Positions 54,905-63,209 of a stretch of 64,000 bases of DNA are shown here, in pieces. Source of the DNA: Thioclava pacifica DSM 10166 (GTDB taxonomy: Bacteria; Pseudomonadota; Alphaproteobacteria; Rhodobacterales; Rhodobacteraceae); the NCBI RefSeq assembly GCF_000714535.1, contig NZ_AUND01000039.1, positions 1 through 64,000 of the forward strand, given 5' to 3'. Each line of letters starts with the position of its first letter. The first letter of the stretch is position 1. The notes beneath the pieces are model-generated. The model had not been told where the DNA came from. It saw only the letters and a program-made list of their open reading frames with translations, and did no database searches. A program made the position numbers and the translations under genes.

Positions 54905-55363
54905 ATGCATCTCGATGATACCGACCGCCGGATCCTGCGCCAGATGATGGCCGAGCCGGGTCTGCCCACGGCCGAGCTGGCGGAGCGCGCGGGCGTGACC
55001 TCGGCCACCTGCTGGCGGCGGATTGAGCGGTTGCGCGAGGGCGGCGTGATCCGGGGCGAGCAGGCGGTGATCGACTGGCATGCGCTGGGATGGGAGGTCG
55101 AGGTGAGCTTGCGCTTCACTCTCGACAAGACCAACCCGCGCGCCTTCGACGAGTTCATCGCCGCCGCTCGCGATGTCCCGGAAGTCATCGAAATTCAAAG
55201 CTTCTTGGGCTCTACCGACATGCGTCTTCAGGTCATCGCCCGCGATATGGCGCATTACCAGGAGATCTATCGCAACCGCATCCTGACGCTGCCGCATATC
55301 TCGGAGCTCGACGCGCTGATGCTGATCTCGACCATCAAATCCAGCGCGGAACTGCCGGTATGA
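54905..55363 (+). CDS. Lrp/AsnC family transcriptional regulator 1
   Basis: A 152-residue regulator with an N-terminal HTH (DTDRRILRQMMAEPGLPTAE, then VTSATCWRRIERLREGGVI) and a C-terminal RAM domain (about 65-145) that binds amino acids. It is divergent from ilvC and its last 4 bases overlap the start of a second Lrp-type gene, so the two probably form mixed oligomers or act jointly on ilvC. Confidence 0.93.
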   Translation: MHLDDTDRRILRQMMAEPGLPTAELAERAGVTSATCWRRIERLREGGVIRGEQAVIDWHALGWEVEVSLRFTLDKTNPRAFDEFIAAARDVPEVIEIQSFLGSTDMRLQVIARDMAHYQEIYRNRILTLPHISELDALMLISTIKSSAELPV

Positions 55364-55821
55364 GCCTCGATCTCGACGACCTCGACCGCCGTATCCTGCG
55401 CGCGCTCAGCCGCGATTCGACGCAAAGCGCGGGCGCGCTCGGTCGCAAGCTCGAGCTGTCGCAGCCTGCGACATGGCGCCGGATTCGCCGGCTCGAAGAG
55501 GCGGGCGTGATCGCCGGGCGCCGCGTCGTCGTGGATACCGAGGCGCTCGGCTTCGGTGTGACCGTCTTTCTCGGCGTGAAACTCGCCGCGAAAGGCCGGG
55601 TCAGCCTCGAAGATTTCGAACGTGCCGTGACCGCGATTCCCGAGGTGCAGGTGGTGCAGCACGTGCTCGGCCTCTTCGACTATCGCCTGCGCGTCACCGC
55701 CCGCGATCTGGCTGACTTCGAGCGGGTTTTGCGCCGCCGGATCATGACCTTGCCCGGCGTGGGGCAGGTCGAGGCGAACGTCCTGCTCAGCGAAGAGCGT
55801 CGTCCCGGTCCGCTGGGCTGA
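55360..55821 (+). CDS. Lrp/AsnC family transcriptional regulator 2
   Basis: A 153-residue regulator, paralogous to the one overlapping it. The start at 55360 gives the standard MSLDLDDLDRRILRAL opening, followed by the HTH (LSQPATWRRIRRLEEAGVI) and a RAM domain ending in MTLPGVGQVEANVLLSE. The Lrp pair is translationally coupled (ATGA). Confidence 0.93.
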   Translation: MSLDLDDLDRRILRALSRDSTQSAGALGRKLELSQPATWRRIRRLEEAGVIAGRRVVVDTEALGFGVTVFLGVKLAAKGRVSLEDFERAVTAIPEVQVVQHVLGLFDYRLRVTARDLADFERVLRRRIMTLPGVGQVEANVLLSEERRPGPLG

Positions 55822-55960
55822 TTTATTTGCTGTTGAAAATTTGAGCGTTATGCGCGCCAAATGGGCGCGTGGCCTGTGGCGCCCGGATCCGACGGCGTGT
55901 CGGGGTCGGAAGGCATGGACCGCCCTGACGGAGAGGTTTTGGATCGGGATGGAGGGACCG

Positions 55961-56785
55961 ATGCTCGACGCCACTATCCAGACCAAGGCTGCGCCGAAGA
56001 TGCAGCGTTCGCGCGGAGCCGCGCGGGCGGGCTTTGACGGCGCGCGGTTGGTCGGGCTGCGCCAAAGCGGGTCCGCCAAGGCGATCCTGCCGCGTGTTCC
56101 CGGTGCGGCGGAGGTTGTTTTTCTCAATACATCCGGTGGCTTGACCTCTGGCGACCGGCTCTCCTACGAAACCGATCTGGCCAATGGCGCACGGCTTGTC
56201 GCGACGACGCAGGCCGCCGAGCGCGCCTATCGCGCCGAGGATGCGCGGGCTGAAGTCACGGTGCGCCATCGCGTCGGCGCGGGCTGCCACCTCGATTGGC
56301 TGCCGCAGGAAACCATCCTTTTCGATCATTCGAAACTCGCCCGCGAAACCACGATCGAGCTGGCCGCCGACGCCTCCTGCCTGATGCTTGAAGCGGTCGT
56401 GCTGGGCCGGATCGCGATGGGCGAGCGGGTGCGCGAGCTGGACTTCTTCGACATGCGCCGGATCGAACGGGCCGGGCAGCCGATCTTCTTCGAGCCGTTC
56501 CTGCTCAACTCCGACATTCTCGCGAAAGGCGCGCGCGGCGCGATTCTGGGCGAGGCGCGGGCCTTCGCGACGCTCGTCCTTTGTGCGCCCGGCGCCGAGG
56601 ATGCGGTCGAGCCGGTCCGCTCCGTGCTGAACGAGCCTGGCGTCGAGGGCGCCGCCTCCGGCTTCGACGGGAAATGCGTGATCCGATTGCTGGCGCGGGA
56701 GGGCTGGCCGATGCGCCGCCAGATCCTGCGCCTGATGGAAACCTTGCGGCGCGGGCAATCGGCCCCGCGCGTCTGGCAGATCTGA
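55961..56785 (+). CDS. ureD: Urease accessory protein UreD
   Basis: A 274-residue chaperone that, with UreF and UreG, delivers nickel to apo-urease. It has LNTSGGLTSGDRL, ATTQAAERAYR and the LDWLPQETILFDHS block of UreD. The start at 55961 follows GGAGGGA and is preferred to an upstream extension. It opens the urease cluster. Confidence 0.94.
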   Translation: MLDATIQTKAAPKMQRSRGAARAGFDGARLVGLRQSGSAKAILPRVPGAAEVVFLNTSGGLTSGDRLSYETDLANGARLVATTQAAERAYRAEDARAEVTVRHRVGAGCHLDWLPQETILFDHSKLARETTIELAADASCLMLEAVVLGRIAMGERVRELDFFDMRRIERAGQPIFFEPFLLNSDILAKGARGAILGEARAFATLVLCAPGAEDAVEPVRSVLNEPGVEGAASGFDGKCVIRLLAREGWPMRRQILRLMETLRRGQSAPRVWQI

Positions 56786-56794
56786 GGGACAAAG

Positions 56795-57097
56795 ATGAAC
56801 CTGACACCGAGGGAAAAGGACAAGCTGTTGATCAGCCTCGCCGCGATGGTCGCGCGCAATCGGCTGGAACGCGGCGTGAAGCTCAACCATCCCGAAGCCA
56901 TCGCCATCATCTCGGATTTCGTGGTCGAGGGCGCCCGCGAGGGGCGCTCAGTCGCCGATCTGATGGAGGCGGGCGCGGGGGTGATCACGGCCGAGCAATG
57001 CATGGAGGGCATTCCCGAGATGATCCATTCGATCCAGGTCGAAGCGACCTTCCCGGACGGGACCAAGCTCGTCACCGTCCATCACCCGATCCGCTGA
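56795..57097 (+). CDS. ureA: Urease gamma subunit
   Basis: The 100-residue gamma subunit begins [13 protein letters not shown] and contains [18 protein letters not shown] and [18 protein letters not shown], all typical. Length is exact for the family. It lies 9 bases after ureD. Confidence 0.97.
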   Translation: MNLTPREKDKLLISLAAMVARNRLERGVKLNHPEAIAIISDFVVEGAREGRSVADLMEAGAGVITAEQCMEGIPEMIHSIQVEATFPDGTKLVTVHHPIR

Positions 57098-57156
57098 GAT
57101 AAGCGCAGCTTATACAAGCGCGCTGAAAATAAGTTTTGCTAATGAAAGGCAGTCCG

Positions 57157-57336
57157 ATGAAGAAACTCGCAGCTCTCGCCCTTCTCGCGCCGACCGCGGC
57201 GCTCGCCCATCCCGGTCACAGCGCGGGCACGACCTGGTTTTTCCATGATGGTCCGCTGGTCGGGCTGCTGGCGCTGGCAGCCTTGGCCTATGTCGGCCCC
57301 GAACTGGCCCGCGCGCTGCGCCGCAACAAGGATTGA
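57157..57336 (+). CDS. Small exported membrane protein inside the urease cluster
   Basis: A 59-residue protein starting at ATG 57157 (an ATG at 57142 is also in frame). Residues 1-17 form a signal peptide ending ALA, followed by HPGHSAG and one hydrophobic helix (about 31-45), then a basic tail. The AHPGH start recalls mature HupE/UreJ nickel-permease N-termini, but the rest is too short for that family. It ends 4 bases before ureB, so it is clearly part of the operon. Confidence 0.7.
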   Translation: MKKLAALALLAPTAALAHPGHSAGTTWFFHDGPLVGLLALAALAYVGPELARALRRNKD

Positions 57337-57340
57337 GCCG

Positions 57341-57646
57341 ATGATCCCCGGGGAAATCCTGCCCGCCGCGGGCGATATCACGCTCAACGAGGGGTGCGAA
57401 GCGATCACCCTGATGGTCGCCAATACCGGTGATCGCCCGGTGCAGGTCGGCTCGCATTACCATTTCGCGGAGACCAACCCGGGGCTGGAATTCGACCGCG
57501 AGGCAGCACGCGGCTATCGGCTCGATATCGCGGCCGGGACGGCGGTACGGTTCGAGCCGGGGCAGTCGCGCGAAGTGCGGCTCGTGCCCTATCGCGGTTC
57601 GCGCGAAGTCTATGGATTCAATCAGAAAGTTATGGGGGCGCTCTGA
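57341..57646 (+). CDS. ureB: Urease beta subunit
   Basis: The 101-residue beta subunit begins [16 protein letters not shown] and contains [34 protein letters not shown] and the ending GFNQKVMG. Its stop overlaps the ureC start by one base (TGATG). Confidence 0.97.
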   Translation: MIPGEILPAAGDITLNEGCEAITLMVANTGDRPVQVGSHYHFAETNPGLEFDREAARGYRLDIAAGTAVRFEPGQSREVRLVPYRGSREVYGFNQKVMGAL

Positions 57647-59352
57647 TGCCGGCCACGATCTCGCGCAGCACCTATGCCGATATGTTCGGCCCCACGACCG
57701 GCGACCGGGTGCGGCTCGCCGATACCGATCTGATCATCGAGGTCGAGAAGGATCTGACCACCTATGGTGAGGAGGTCAAGTTCGGCGGCGGCAAGGTGAT
57801 CCGCGACGGGATGGGCCAGAGCCAGATCTCCCGCGCGGGCGGCGCGGTCGACACCGTGATCACCAACGCGCTGATCGTGGACCATACCGGCATCTACAAG
57901 GCCGACGTGGGCCTCAAGGGTGGGCAGATCGTCGCGATCGGCAAGGCGGGCAATCCCGACACCCAGCCGAATGTCGACATCATCATCGGGCCGGGCACCG
58001 AAGCCATTGCGGGCGAAGGGAAAATCCTGACCGCTGGCGGGTTCGACGCGCATATCCATTTCATCTGCCCGCAGCAGATCGAGGACGCGCTGGCGTCGGG
58101 GATCACGACGATGCTGGGCGGCGGCACGGGGCCAGCGCATGGCACGCTGGCCACGACCTGCACGCCGGGGCCGTGGCATATCGCGCGGATGTTGCAGAGT
58201 TTCGATGCACTGCCGGTGAACCTCGCGCTCTCGGGCAAGGGCAATGCCTCGAAGCCCGAGGCGCTGGTCGAGATGGTCGAGGGTGGCGCCTGCGCGCTGA
58301 AGCTGCACGAGGATTGGGGCACGACGCCGGGCGCGATCGATTGCTGCCTGAGCGTGGCCGATGACATGGACGTGCAGGTGATGATCCACACCGACACGCT
58401 CAATGAATCGGGCTTTGTCGAGAATACGCTGGCCGCGATCAAGGGCCGCACGATCCACGCCTTCCATACCGAGGGCGCGGGTGGCGGCCATGCGCCGGAC
58501 ATCCTGAAAGTGGTGAGCGCGCCGAACGTGATCCCGTCCTCGACGAACCCGACGCGGCCTTACACCGCGAATACCGTCGAAGAGCATCTCGATATGCTGA
58601 TGGTGTGCCACCACCTCGACAACAAGGTGCCCGAGGATGTGGCCTTCGCCGAGAGTCGGATCCGGAAAGAGACGATTGCCGCCGAGGACATCCTGCATGA
58701 CATGGGGGCGATGTCGATCATCTCCTCGGATAGTCAGGCGATGGGCCGTGTGGGCGAGGTGATCATCCGCTGCTGGCAGACTGCCGACAAGATGCGCAAG
58801 CAGCGCGGTCGGTTGCCGGAAGAGCAGGGCGACAACGACAATGTCCGCGTCAAACGCTTCATCGCGAAATACACGATCAACCCGGCGATCACGCATGGGA
58901 TGAGCCAGCATATCGGCTCGATCGAGGTCGGCAAACGCGCCGATCTGGTGCTGTGGAGCCCGGCCTTCTTCGGGGCGAAGCCGGAAATGGTGCTGATCGG
59001 GGGCATGATCGTCTCGTCGCAAATGGGCGATCCGAACGGCTCGATCCCGGCGCAGCCTTTCTACACGCGCAACATGTTCGGCGCTCTGGGCGGCGCGAGT
59101 CATGCGTCGTCGGTGACTTTCATCAGCCAGGCGGCGCAGGCGAACGGGCTGGCGGCGAGCCTTGGTCTTCAGAAAACCACGCTCGCAGTCGAAGGCACGC
59201 GGGGCATCGGCAAGGCGCAGATGATCCACAACGCGGCGACGCCGAAGATCGACGTGCATCCCGAGACCTACGAAGTGCGCGCGGATGGCGAGTTGCTGAC
59301 CTGCGAACCGGCGGAGGTTCTGCCGCTGGCGCAGCGCTACTTCCTGTTCTGA
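57646..59352 (+). CDS. ureC: Urease alpha subunit
   Basis: The 568-residue catalytic subunit hydrolyses urea at a dinickel centre. The nickel ligands are H136 and H138 (FDAHIHF), carbamylated K219 (ALKLHEDWG), H248 (MIHTD), H274 (HAFHTEG) and D362 (SSDSQAMG). The flap Cys and catalytic His are C321 and H322 ([20 protein letters not shown]). All key residues are present and the length is standard. Confidence 0.98.
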   Translation: MPATISRSTYADMFGPTTGDRVRLADTDLIIEVEKDLTTYGEEVKFGGGKVIRDGMGQSQISRAGGAVDTVITNALIVDHTGIYKADVGLKGGQIVAIGKAGNPDTQPNVDIIIGPGTEAIAGEGKILTAGGFDAHIHFICPQQIEDALASGITTMLGGGTGPAHGTLATTCTPGPWHIARMLQSFDALPVNLALSGKGNASKPEALVEMVEGGACALKLHEDWGTTPGAIDCCLSVADDMDVQVMIHTDTLNESGFVENTLAAIKGRTIHAFHTEGAGGGHAPDILKVVSAPNVIPSSTNPTRPYTANTVEEHLDMLMVCHHLDNKVPEDVAFAESRIRKETIAAEDILHDMGAMSIISSDSQAMGRVGEVIIRCWQTADKMRKQRGRLPEEQGDNDNVRVKRFIAKYTINPAITHGMSQHIGSIEVGKRADLVLWSPAFFGAKPEMVLIGGMIVSSQMGDPNGSIPAQPFYTRNMFGALGGASHASSVTFISQAAQANGLAASLGLQKTTLAVEGTRGIGKAQMIHNAATPKIDVHPETYEVRADGELLTCEPAEVLPLAQRYFLF

Positions 59353-59356
59353 GGGC

Positions 59357-59707
59357 TTAATGCGTGGCGAGCATCGACATCTCCCGTTGCGGGGCCGCGC
59401 TGATCTGTTCGGCGGCGACGAGTGGCGGCAGGTGGTTCGTGGGGCGAGCATGCGGCGTTGTGCGCAGCAGCCGTGTCACCTTTTCGCGCTGGAAAGCCGG
59501 GTCGAGGCGGATATCCTCGGGCAGGAGGCGTGGTTCGAAGACCTGGCAGCTATGGGTCACGATCTCGACCTTCGTCCAGCGGCCGAGTCGCGGCATGTCA
59601 GGCTGCGTCAGGTAAGCCTCGCGCAGCTGCGCCTCGCGGCGCTTGAGCCGCGCGATCTCGGCGCGAATATGGGCCAGTTCATCGGCGGGGGAGCGGTGGT
59701 CTAACAT
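59357..59707 (-). CDS. Hypothetical coiled-coil protein on the opposite strand within the urease cluster
   Basis: A 116-residue protein whose first 35 residues (HRSPADELAHIRAEIARLKR, then REAQLREAYL) form a likely coiled coil. The minus-strand start is preceded by the strong ribosome-binding site AGAGGAGAT, which argues that this strand is the coding one. The middle WTKVEIVTHSCQVFEPRLLP is unfamiliar to me beyond a general resemblance to small alphaproteobacterial hypotheticals. It lies between ureC and ureE and is read against them. Confidence 0.6.
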   Translation of the reverse strand: MLDHRSPADELAHIRAEIARLKRREAQLREAYLTQPDMPRLGRWTKVEIVTHSCQVFEPRLLPEDIRLDPAFQREKVTRLLRTTPHARPTNHLPPLVAAEQISAAPQREMSMLATH

Positions 59708-59778
59708 GCGAAATCTCCTCTGGTCCGTGTCTGACGATGCGGCCGCAAGTTTGAGAAAACGTTAAAGGAAGCAAGACA

Positions 59779-60315
59779 ATGAGCGATTATCCGAAAGCCG
59801 GGAGAGTGGTGCCGAAGGGCGCGTGGCAAGCGGCGGCGGATTTCGTGGCGCTTGATTACGAAGGACGGTTCCTGCGGCGCAAGCGGCTGGTGGCGGGCTC
59901 GGGTACGGGGTTTCTGGTCGATCTGCCTGAGGTGACGAATCTCGCAGGTGGCGAGGCCTTTGTGCTGGAGGATGGCCGTTTCATCGAGGTGCGCCCGGCG
60001 CTGGAGCCGGTACTGGTGGTGAAGGGCGATCTGCCCAAGCTCGCCTGGCATATCGGAAATCGGCACACGCCCTGCCAGATCGAGGCCGGGCGGCTGGTGA
60101 TCCGGGCCGATCACGTGCTCGAAGGGATGCTCAAGGGGCTTGGCGCGGAGGTACGTCCCGGTGTCGAGACCTTCCAGCCCGAGGGTGGCGCCTACGGGAT
60201 GGGCCGGACGATGGGACATGACCACGGCCATTCGCATCACCATGGCCATTCCCATTCGCACGATCATGATCATGACCACGGGCATGATCACCATCATCAT
60301 CATGACCATGCCTGA
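59779..60315 (+). CDS. ureE: Urease accessory protein UreE
   Basis: A 178-residue nickel metallochaperone. The peptide-binding and metal-binding domains end at about residue 145 (ending FQPEGGAYGMG), with the conserved AWHIGNRHTPCQIE block. A His/Asp-rich tail (about 154-178) is expected to store nickel. The start follows AAAGGAAG. The 3' end overlaps ureF. Confidence 0.96.
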   Translation: MSDYPKAGRVVPKGAWQAAADFVALDYEGRFLRRKRLVAGSGTGFLVDLPEVTNLAGGEAFVLEDGRFIEVRPALEPVLVVKGDLPKLAWHIGNRHTPCQIEAGRLVIRADHVLEGMLKGLGAEVRPGVETFQPEGGAYGMGRTMGHDHGHSHHHGHSHSHDHDHDHGHDHHHHHDHA

Positions 60316-60946
60316 TCCGACTGCGCCTCTTTCGCTCATGCAATGGCTGTCCCCGGCGTTTCCGACCGGGGCCTTCGCCTATTCGCATGGGCTTGAGCAG
60401 GCGGTAGCGGTGGGCGAGGTGCGCGATGCGGAGAGCTTCGCGCAGTGGCTGGGCGACGTGCTTGAACACGGGGCGGGCTGGGGCGATGCGGTGCTGCTCG
60501 GGTGCGGGCTGCGCGGCGGCGATCTGGCGGAGCTCGACGCGTTGGGGCGCGCGATGGCCGGATCGGCCGAGCGGCTGCGCGAGACGGTGGAGCAGGGCAC
60601 GGCCTTTACGCTGGCACAAGCGGGGCTGCGCGGTGAGAAACTGCCCGCGCGGATCTTGCCGGTCGCCGTAGCCGAGGCGGCGCGGGAGCTCGACATGCCA
60701 ACCGAGCAGATAATAGCACTTTTCCAACATTCTTTCGCGTCCAACCTGGTCTCTGCGGCGGTCCGGCTTGTCCCTTTGGGACAAATCGCGGGGCAGAGGG
60801 TGTTGGCGGGATTGCATGACAAGATCGCTGAAATCTCGGCCCGCGCGGCAAGCGCGGAGCTGACAGACCTGTCGCTCAGCGCATTTCGCGCCGAGATCGG
60901 GGCGATGAAACACGAGACGCTCGATGTGCGTCTCTTCAAGACGTGA
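60302..60946 (+). CDS. ureF: Urease accessory protein UreF
   Basis: A 214-residue GTPase-regulating accessory protein. The start is placed at ATG 60302, inside the His-coding 3' end of ureE; ATG 60308 is an alternative. The family opening LMQWLSPAFPTGAFAYSHGLE and the C-terminal GAMKHETLDVRLFKT are present. Confidence 0.94.
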   Translation: MTMPDPTAPLSLMQWLSPAFPTGAFAYSHGLEQAVAVGEVRDAESFAQWLGDVLEHGAGWGDAVLLGCGLRGGDLAELDALGRAMAGSAERLRETVEQGTAFTLAQAGLRGEKLPARILPVAVAEAARELDMPTEQIIALFQHSFASNLVSAAVRLVPLGQIAGQRVLAGLHDKIAEISARAASAELTDLSLSAFRAEIGAMKHETLDVRLFKT

Positions 60947-60955
60947 GGTGAGGAT

Positions 60956-61582
60956 ATGGGCAACGGACCTTTGCGCGTGGGGATCGGTGGGCCGGTGGGC
61001 GTGGGCAAGACCACACTGACCGAGCACTTGGCGCGGGCCCTGGCGCCGCGTCTGTCGATGGCGGTGGTGACGAATGACATCTACACCCGCGAGGATGCCG
61101 AGGCGCTGATGCGCGCGCAGGTGCTGCCGGGCGAGCGGATCCGGGGCGTGGAGACCGGGGGGTGTCCGCATACCGCGATCCGCGAGGATGCCTCGATCAA
61201 CCTCGCGGCAATCGCCGATCTCACGGCGAAGATCCCCGATCTGGAGCTGGTGCTGATCGAGAGCGGCGGCGACAATCTCGCAGCGACCTTCTCGCCCGAA
61301 CTGGCGGATTTGACGATCTATGTGATCGACACGGCCGCCGGGCAGGATATCCCGCGCAAGCGTGGGCCGGGGGTGACGAAGTCCGACCTGCTCGTGGTGA
61401 ACAAGGTGGATCTTGCGCCCTATGTCGGGGTCGACCGGGAACTGCTGGAGGCGGATACCCGGCGCGCACGGGGTGAAAAGCCTTACGTGATGGCCAAGCT
61501 GCGCCAAGGCGAAGGGATCGATGAGATCGTCGCTTTCCTCGTGCGCGAGGGGGGGCTCGTTCTTCAGCCGATTCCCGCCTGA
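60956..61582 (+). CDS. ureG: Urease accessory GTPase UreG
   Basis: A 208-residue GTPase that powers nickel insertion. The P-loop [10 protein letters not shown] lies at 11-20, followed by [13 protein letters not shown], the nickel-binding [15 protein letters not shown] and LIESGGDN. It closes the ure genes and precedes a strong terminator. Confidence 0.98.
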   Translation: MGNGPLRVGIGGPVGVGKTTLTEHLARALAPRLSMAVVTNDIYTREDAEALMRAQVLPGERIRGVETGGCPHTAIREDASINLAAIADLTAKIPDLELVLIESGGDNLAATFSPELADLTIYVIDTAAGQDIPRKRGPGVTKSDLLVVNKVDLAPYVGVDRELLEADTRRARGEKPYVMAKLRQGEGIDEIVAFLVREGGLVLQPIPA

Positions 61583-61641
61583 GCGAGGACGTTCGCCTAA
61601 ATTTTACGCGAATGTGTCATTTTTTTGCACAAAACTCCGGC

Positions 61642-61667
61642 AAACCCGCCTTTCGAGGCGGGTTTTT
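61642..61667 (+). terminator. Rho-independent terminator after ureG
   Basis: A perfect 9-bp stem (AAACCCGCC / GGCGGGTTT) with a 6-base loop gives a run of T's. It lies 60 bases after the ureG stop and separates the ure and urt transcription units. Confidence 0.9.
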
Positions 61668-61849
61668 GCTGCGCGGGTGCGGATTGTTTTGCCGCAACGC
61701 AGCGTCAGGGCTTGGATGTCGTGGGTGCCCGAAGCGGGCCCTGGGCCTTAATGGGGAATGGTCCCGGCTCATCCAAAAGTGGAGGTTCAGCCGCCAAGAG
61801 AGCCCGAAAAACGGGCCCGTGCGCAGGCTGACGGAACGAGGGAAATGAA
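61668..61849 (+). other. Leader region of urtA
   Basis: The bases between the ureG terminator and urtA should hold the urtA promoter. They contain a short hairpin GCCCG-AAAAA-CGGGC near 61802-61816 without a T-tract. No sigma-54 (TGGCAC-N5-TTGCW) element and no riboswitch could be recognised. The start site is preceded by ACGAGGGAA. Confidence 0.45.
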
Positions 61850-63151
61850 ATGATCACACGGCGTAAATTGATGATGTCCGCGGCGCTTGCCGGTGCCATG
61901 TCGATGAGCGGGGGCATTGCCTTCGCCGAAGAGGACAAGATCAAGGTCGGCGTCCTGCACTCGCTGTCGGGCACGATGGCGATCTCGGAAACCACGCTCA
62001 AGGACACCGTCCTGATGCTGGTCGAAGAGCAGAACAAGAAAGGCGGCATCAACGGCAAGATGCTCGAGGCGGTCGTGGTGGACCCGGCCTCCGACTGGCC
62101 GCTGTTTGCCGAAAAGGCGCGCGAGCTGATCACCGTGGACAAGGTCGACGTGATCTTCGGCTGCTGGACCTCGGTGTCGCGCAAATCGGTGCTGCCGGTT
62201 CTCGAAGAGCTCAACGGTCTGCTGTTCTACCCGGTGCAATATGAGGGCGAGGAAAGCTCGCGCAACGTGTTCTACACCGGCGCTGCCCCGAACCAGCAGG
62301 CGATCCCGGCGGTGGATTACTTCCTCGAAGAGCTCGGCGTCGAGAAATTCGCGCTGCTGGGCACCGACTACGTCTATCCGCGCACCACGAACAACATCCT
62401 CGACGCCTACCTGAAGTCGAAGGGCATCGCCGAGAGCGACATCTTCGTGAACTACACCCCGTTCGGTCAGTCGGACTGGTCGAAGATCGTCGCCGACGTG
62501 AAGGCGCTGGGTGCGGATGGCAAGAAGGTCGGCGTGATCTCGACGATCAATGGCGACGCGAATATCGGTTTCTACAAGGAACTCGCGGCTTCCGGCATCA
62601 CCGCCGATGACATCCCCGTCGTGGCCTTCTCGGTCGGCGAAGAGGAACTGTCGGGCCTCGGCGAAGCGGATCTGAAGAACCTCGTCGGCCAGCTCGCCGC
62701 GTGGAACTATTTCGAGAGCGCCGACACGCCCGAGAACAAGGCGTTCATCGAGCAGTGGCACGCCTTCACCGGCGATGACAAGCGCGTGACCAACGACCCG
62801 ATGGAAGCCACCTATATCGGCTTCAACATGTGGGTGCAGGCGGTGACGCAGGTCGGCTCGACCGATATCGACAAGGTCATCGATGCGATGCCGGGGCAGG
62901 AATTCCCGAACCTCACCGGCTCGACCGCGAAGATGCTGCCGAACCACCACCTGACCAAGCCCGTGCTGATCGGCGAGATCATGGAGAACGGCCAGTTCGA
63001 CATCATCAGCCAGACCGACCCGGTGCCGGGCGATGCCTGGACCGATTTCCTCCCGGAATCGGCGGTGCTGAAATCGGATTGGCCAGGCCTCGATTGCGGC
63101 ATGTACAACACCGAAACGAATACCTGCGTACAGAAGAAGTCGAATTACTGA
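61850..63151 (+). CDS. urtA: Urea ABC transporter substrate-binding protein
   Basis: A 433-residue periplasmic urea-binding protein of the branched-chain amino acid type. The signal peptide (1-26) has a Tat-like TRRKLMM start and ends AFA. IKVGVLHSLSGTMAISE is the family opening, and WTSVSRKSVLPVLEE and PVQYEGEESSRN mark UrtA. It ends in a CGMYNTETNTC stretch. Its position after the urease genes supports urea as the ligand. Confidence 0.95.
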   Translation: MITRRKLMMSAALAGAMSMSGGIAFAEEDKIKVGVLHSLSGTMAISETTLKDTVLMLVEEQNKKGGINGKMLEAVVVDPASDWPLFAEKARELITVDKVDVIFGCWTSVSRKSVLPVLEELNGLLFYPVQYEGEESSRNVFYTGAAPNQQAIPAVDYFLEELGVEKFALLGTDYVYPRTTNNILDAYLKSKGIAESDIFVNYTPFGQSDWSKIVADVKALGADGKKVGVISTINGDANIGFYKELAASGITADDIPVVAFSVGEEELSGLGEADLKNLVGQLAAWNYFESADTPENKAFIEQWHAFTGDDKRVTNDPMEATYIGFNMWVQAVTQVGSTDIDKVIDAMPGQEFPNLTGSTAKMLPNHHLTKPVLIGEIMENGQFDIISQTDPVPGDAWTDFLPESAVLKSDWPGLDCGMYNTETNTCVQKKSNY

Positions 63152-63161
63152 TCGACCTTCG

Positions 63162-63192
63162 GGCGGGAGGGCAGACGCTCTCCCGCCTTTTT
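63162..63192 (+). terminator. Attenuating terminator between urtA and urtB
   Basis: The 8-bp stem GGCGGGAG / CTCCCGCC with a 10-base loop is followed by TTTTT. It lies in the 58-base urtA–urtB gap and probably keeps urtA expression well above that of the membrane genes. Confidence 0.85.
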
Positions 63193-63209
63193 CCATCCAT
63201 GGGGGCAGG

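Noticed and set aside
59360-59704. Plus-strand 114-codon frame between ureC and ureE
   Set aside because: It lacks a ribosome-binding site, whereas the minus-strand frame over the same bases has AGAGGAGAT and a coherent coiled-coil start.
61668-61849. Possible riboswitch or sigma-54 promoter before urtA
   Set aside because: No guanidine-class riboswitch consensus and no TGGCAC-N5-TTGCW element could be found; the small hairpin there has no T-tract.
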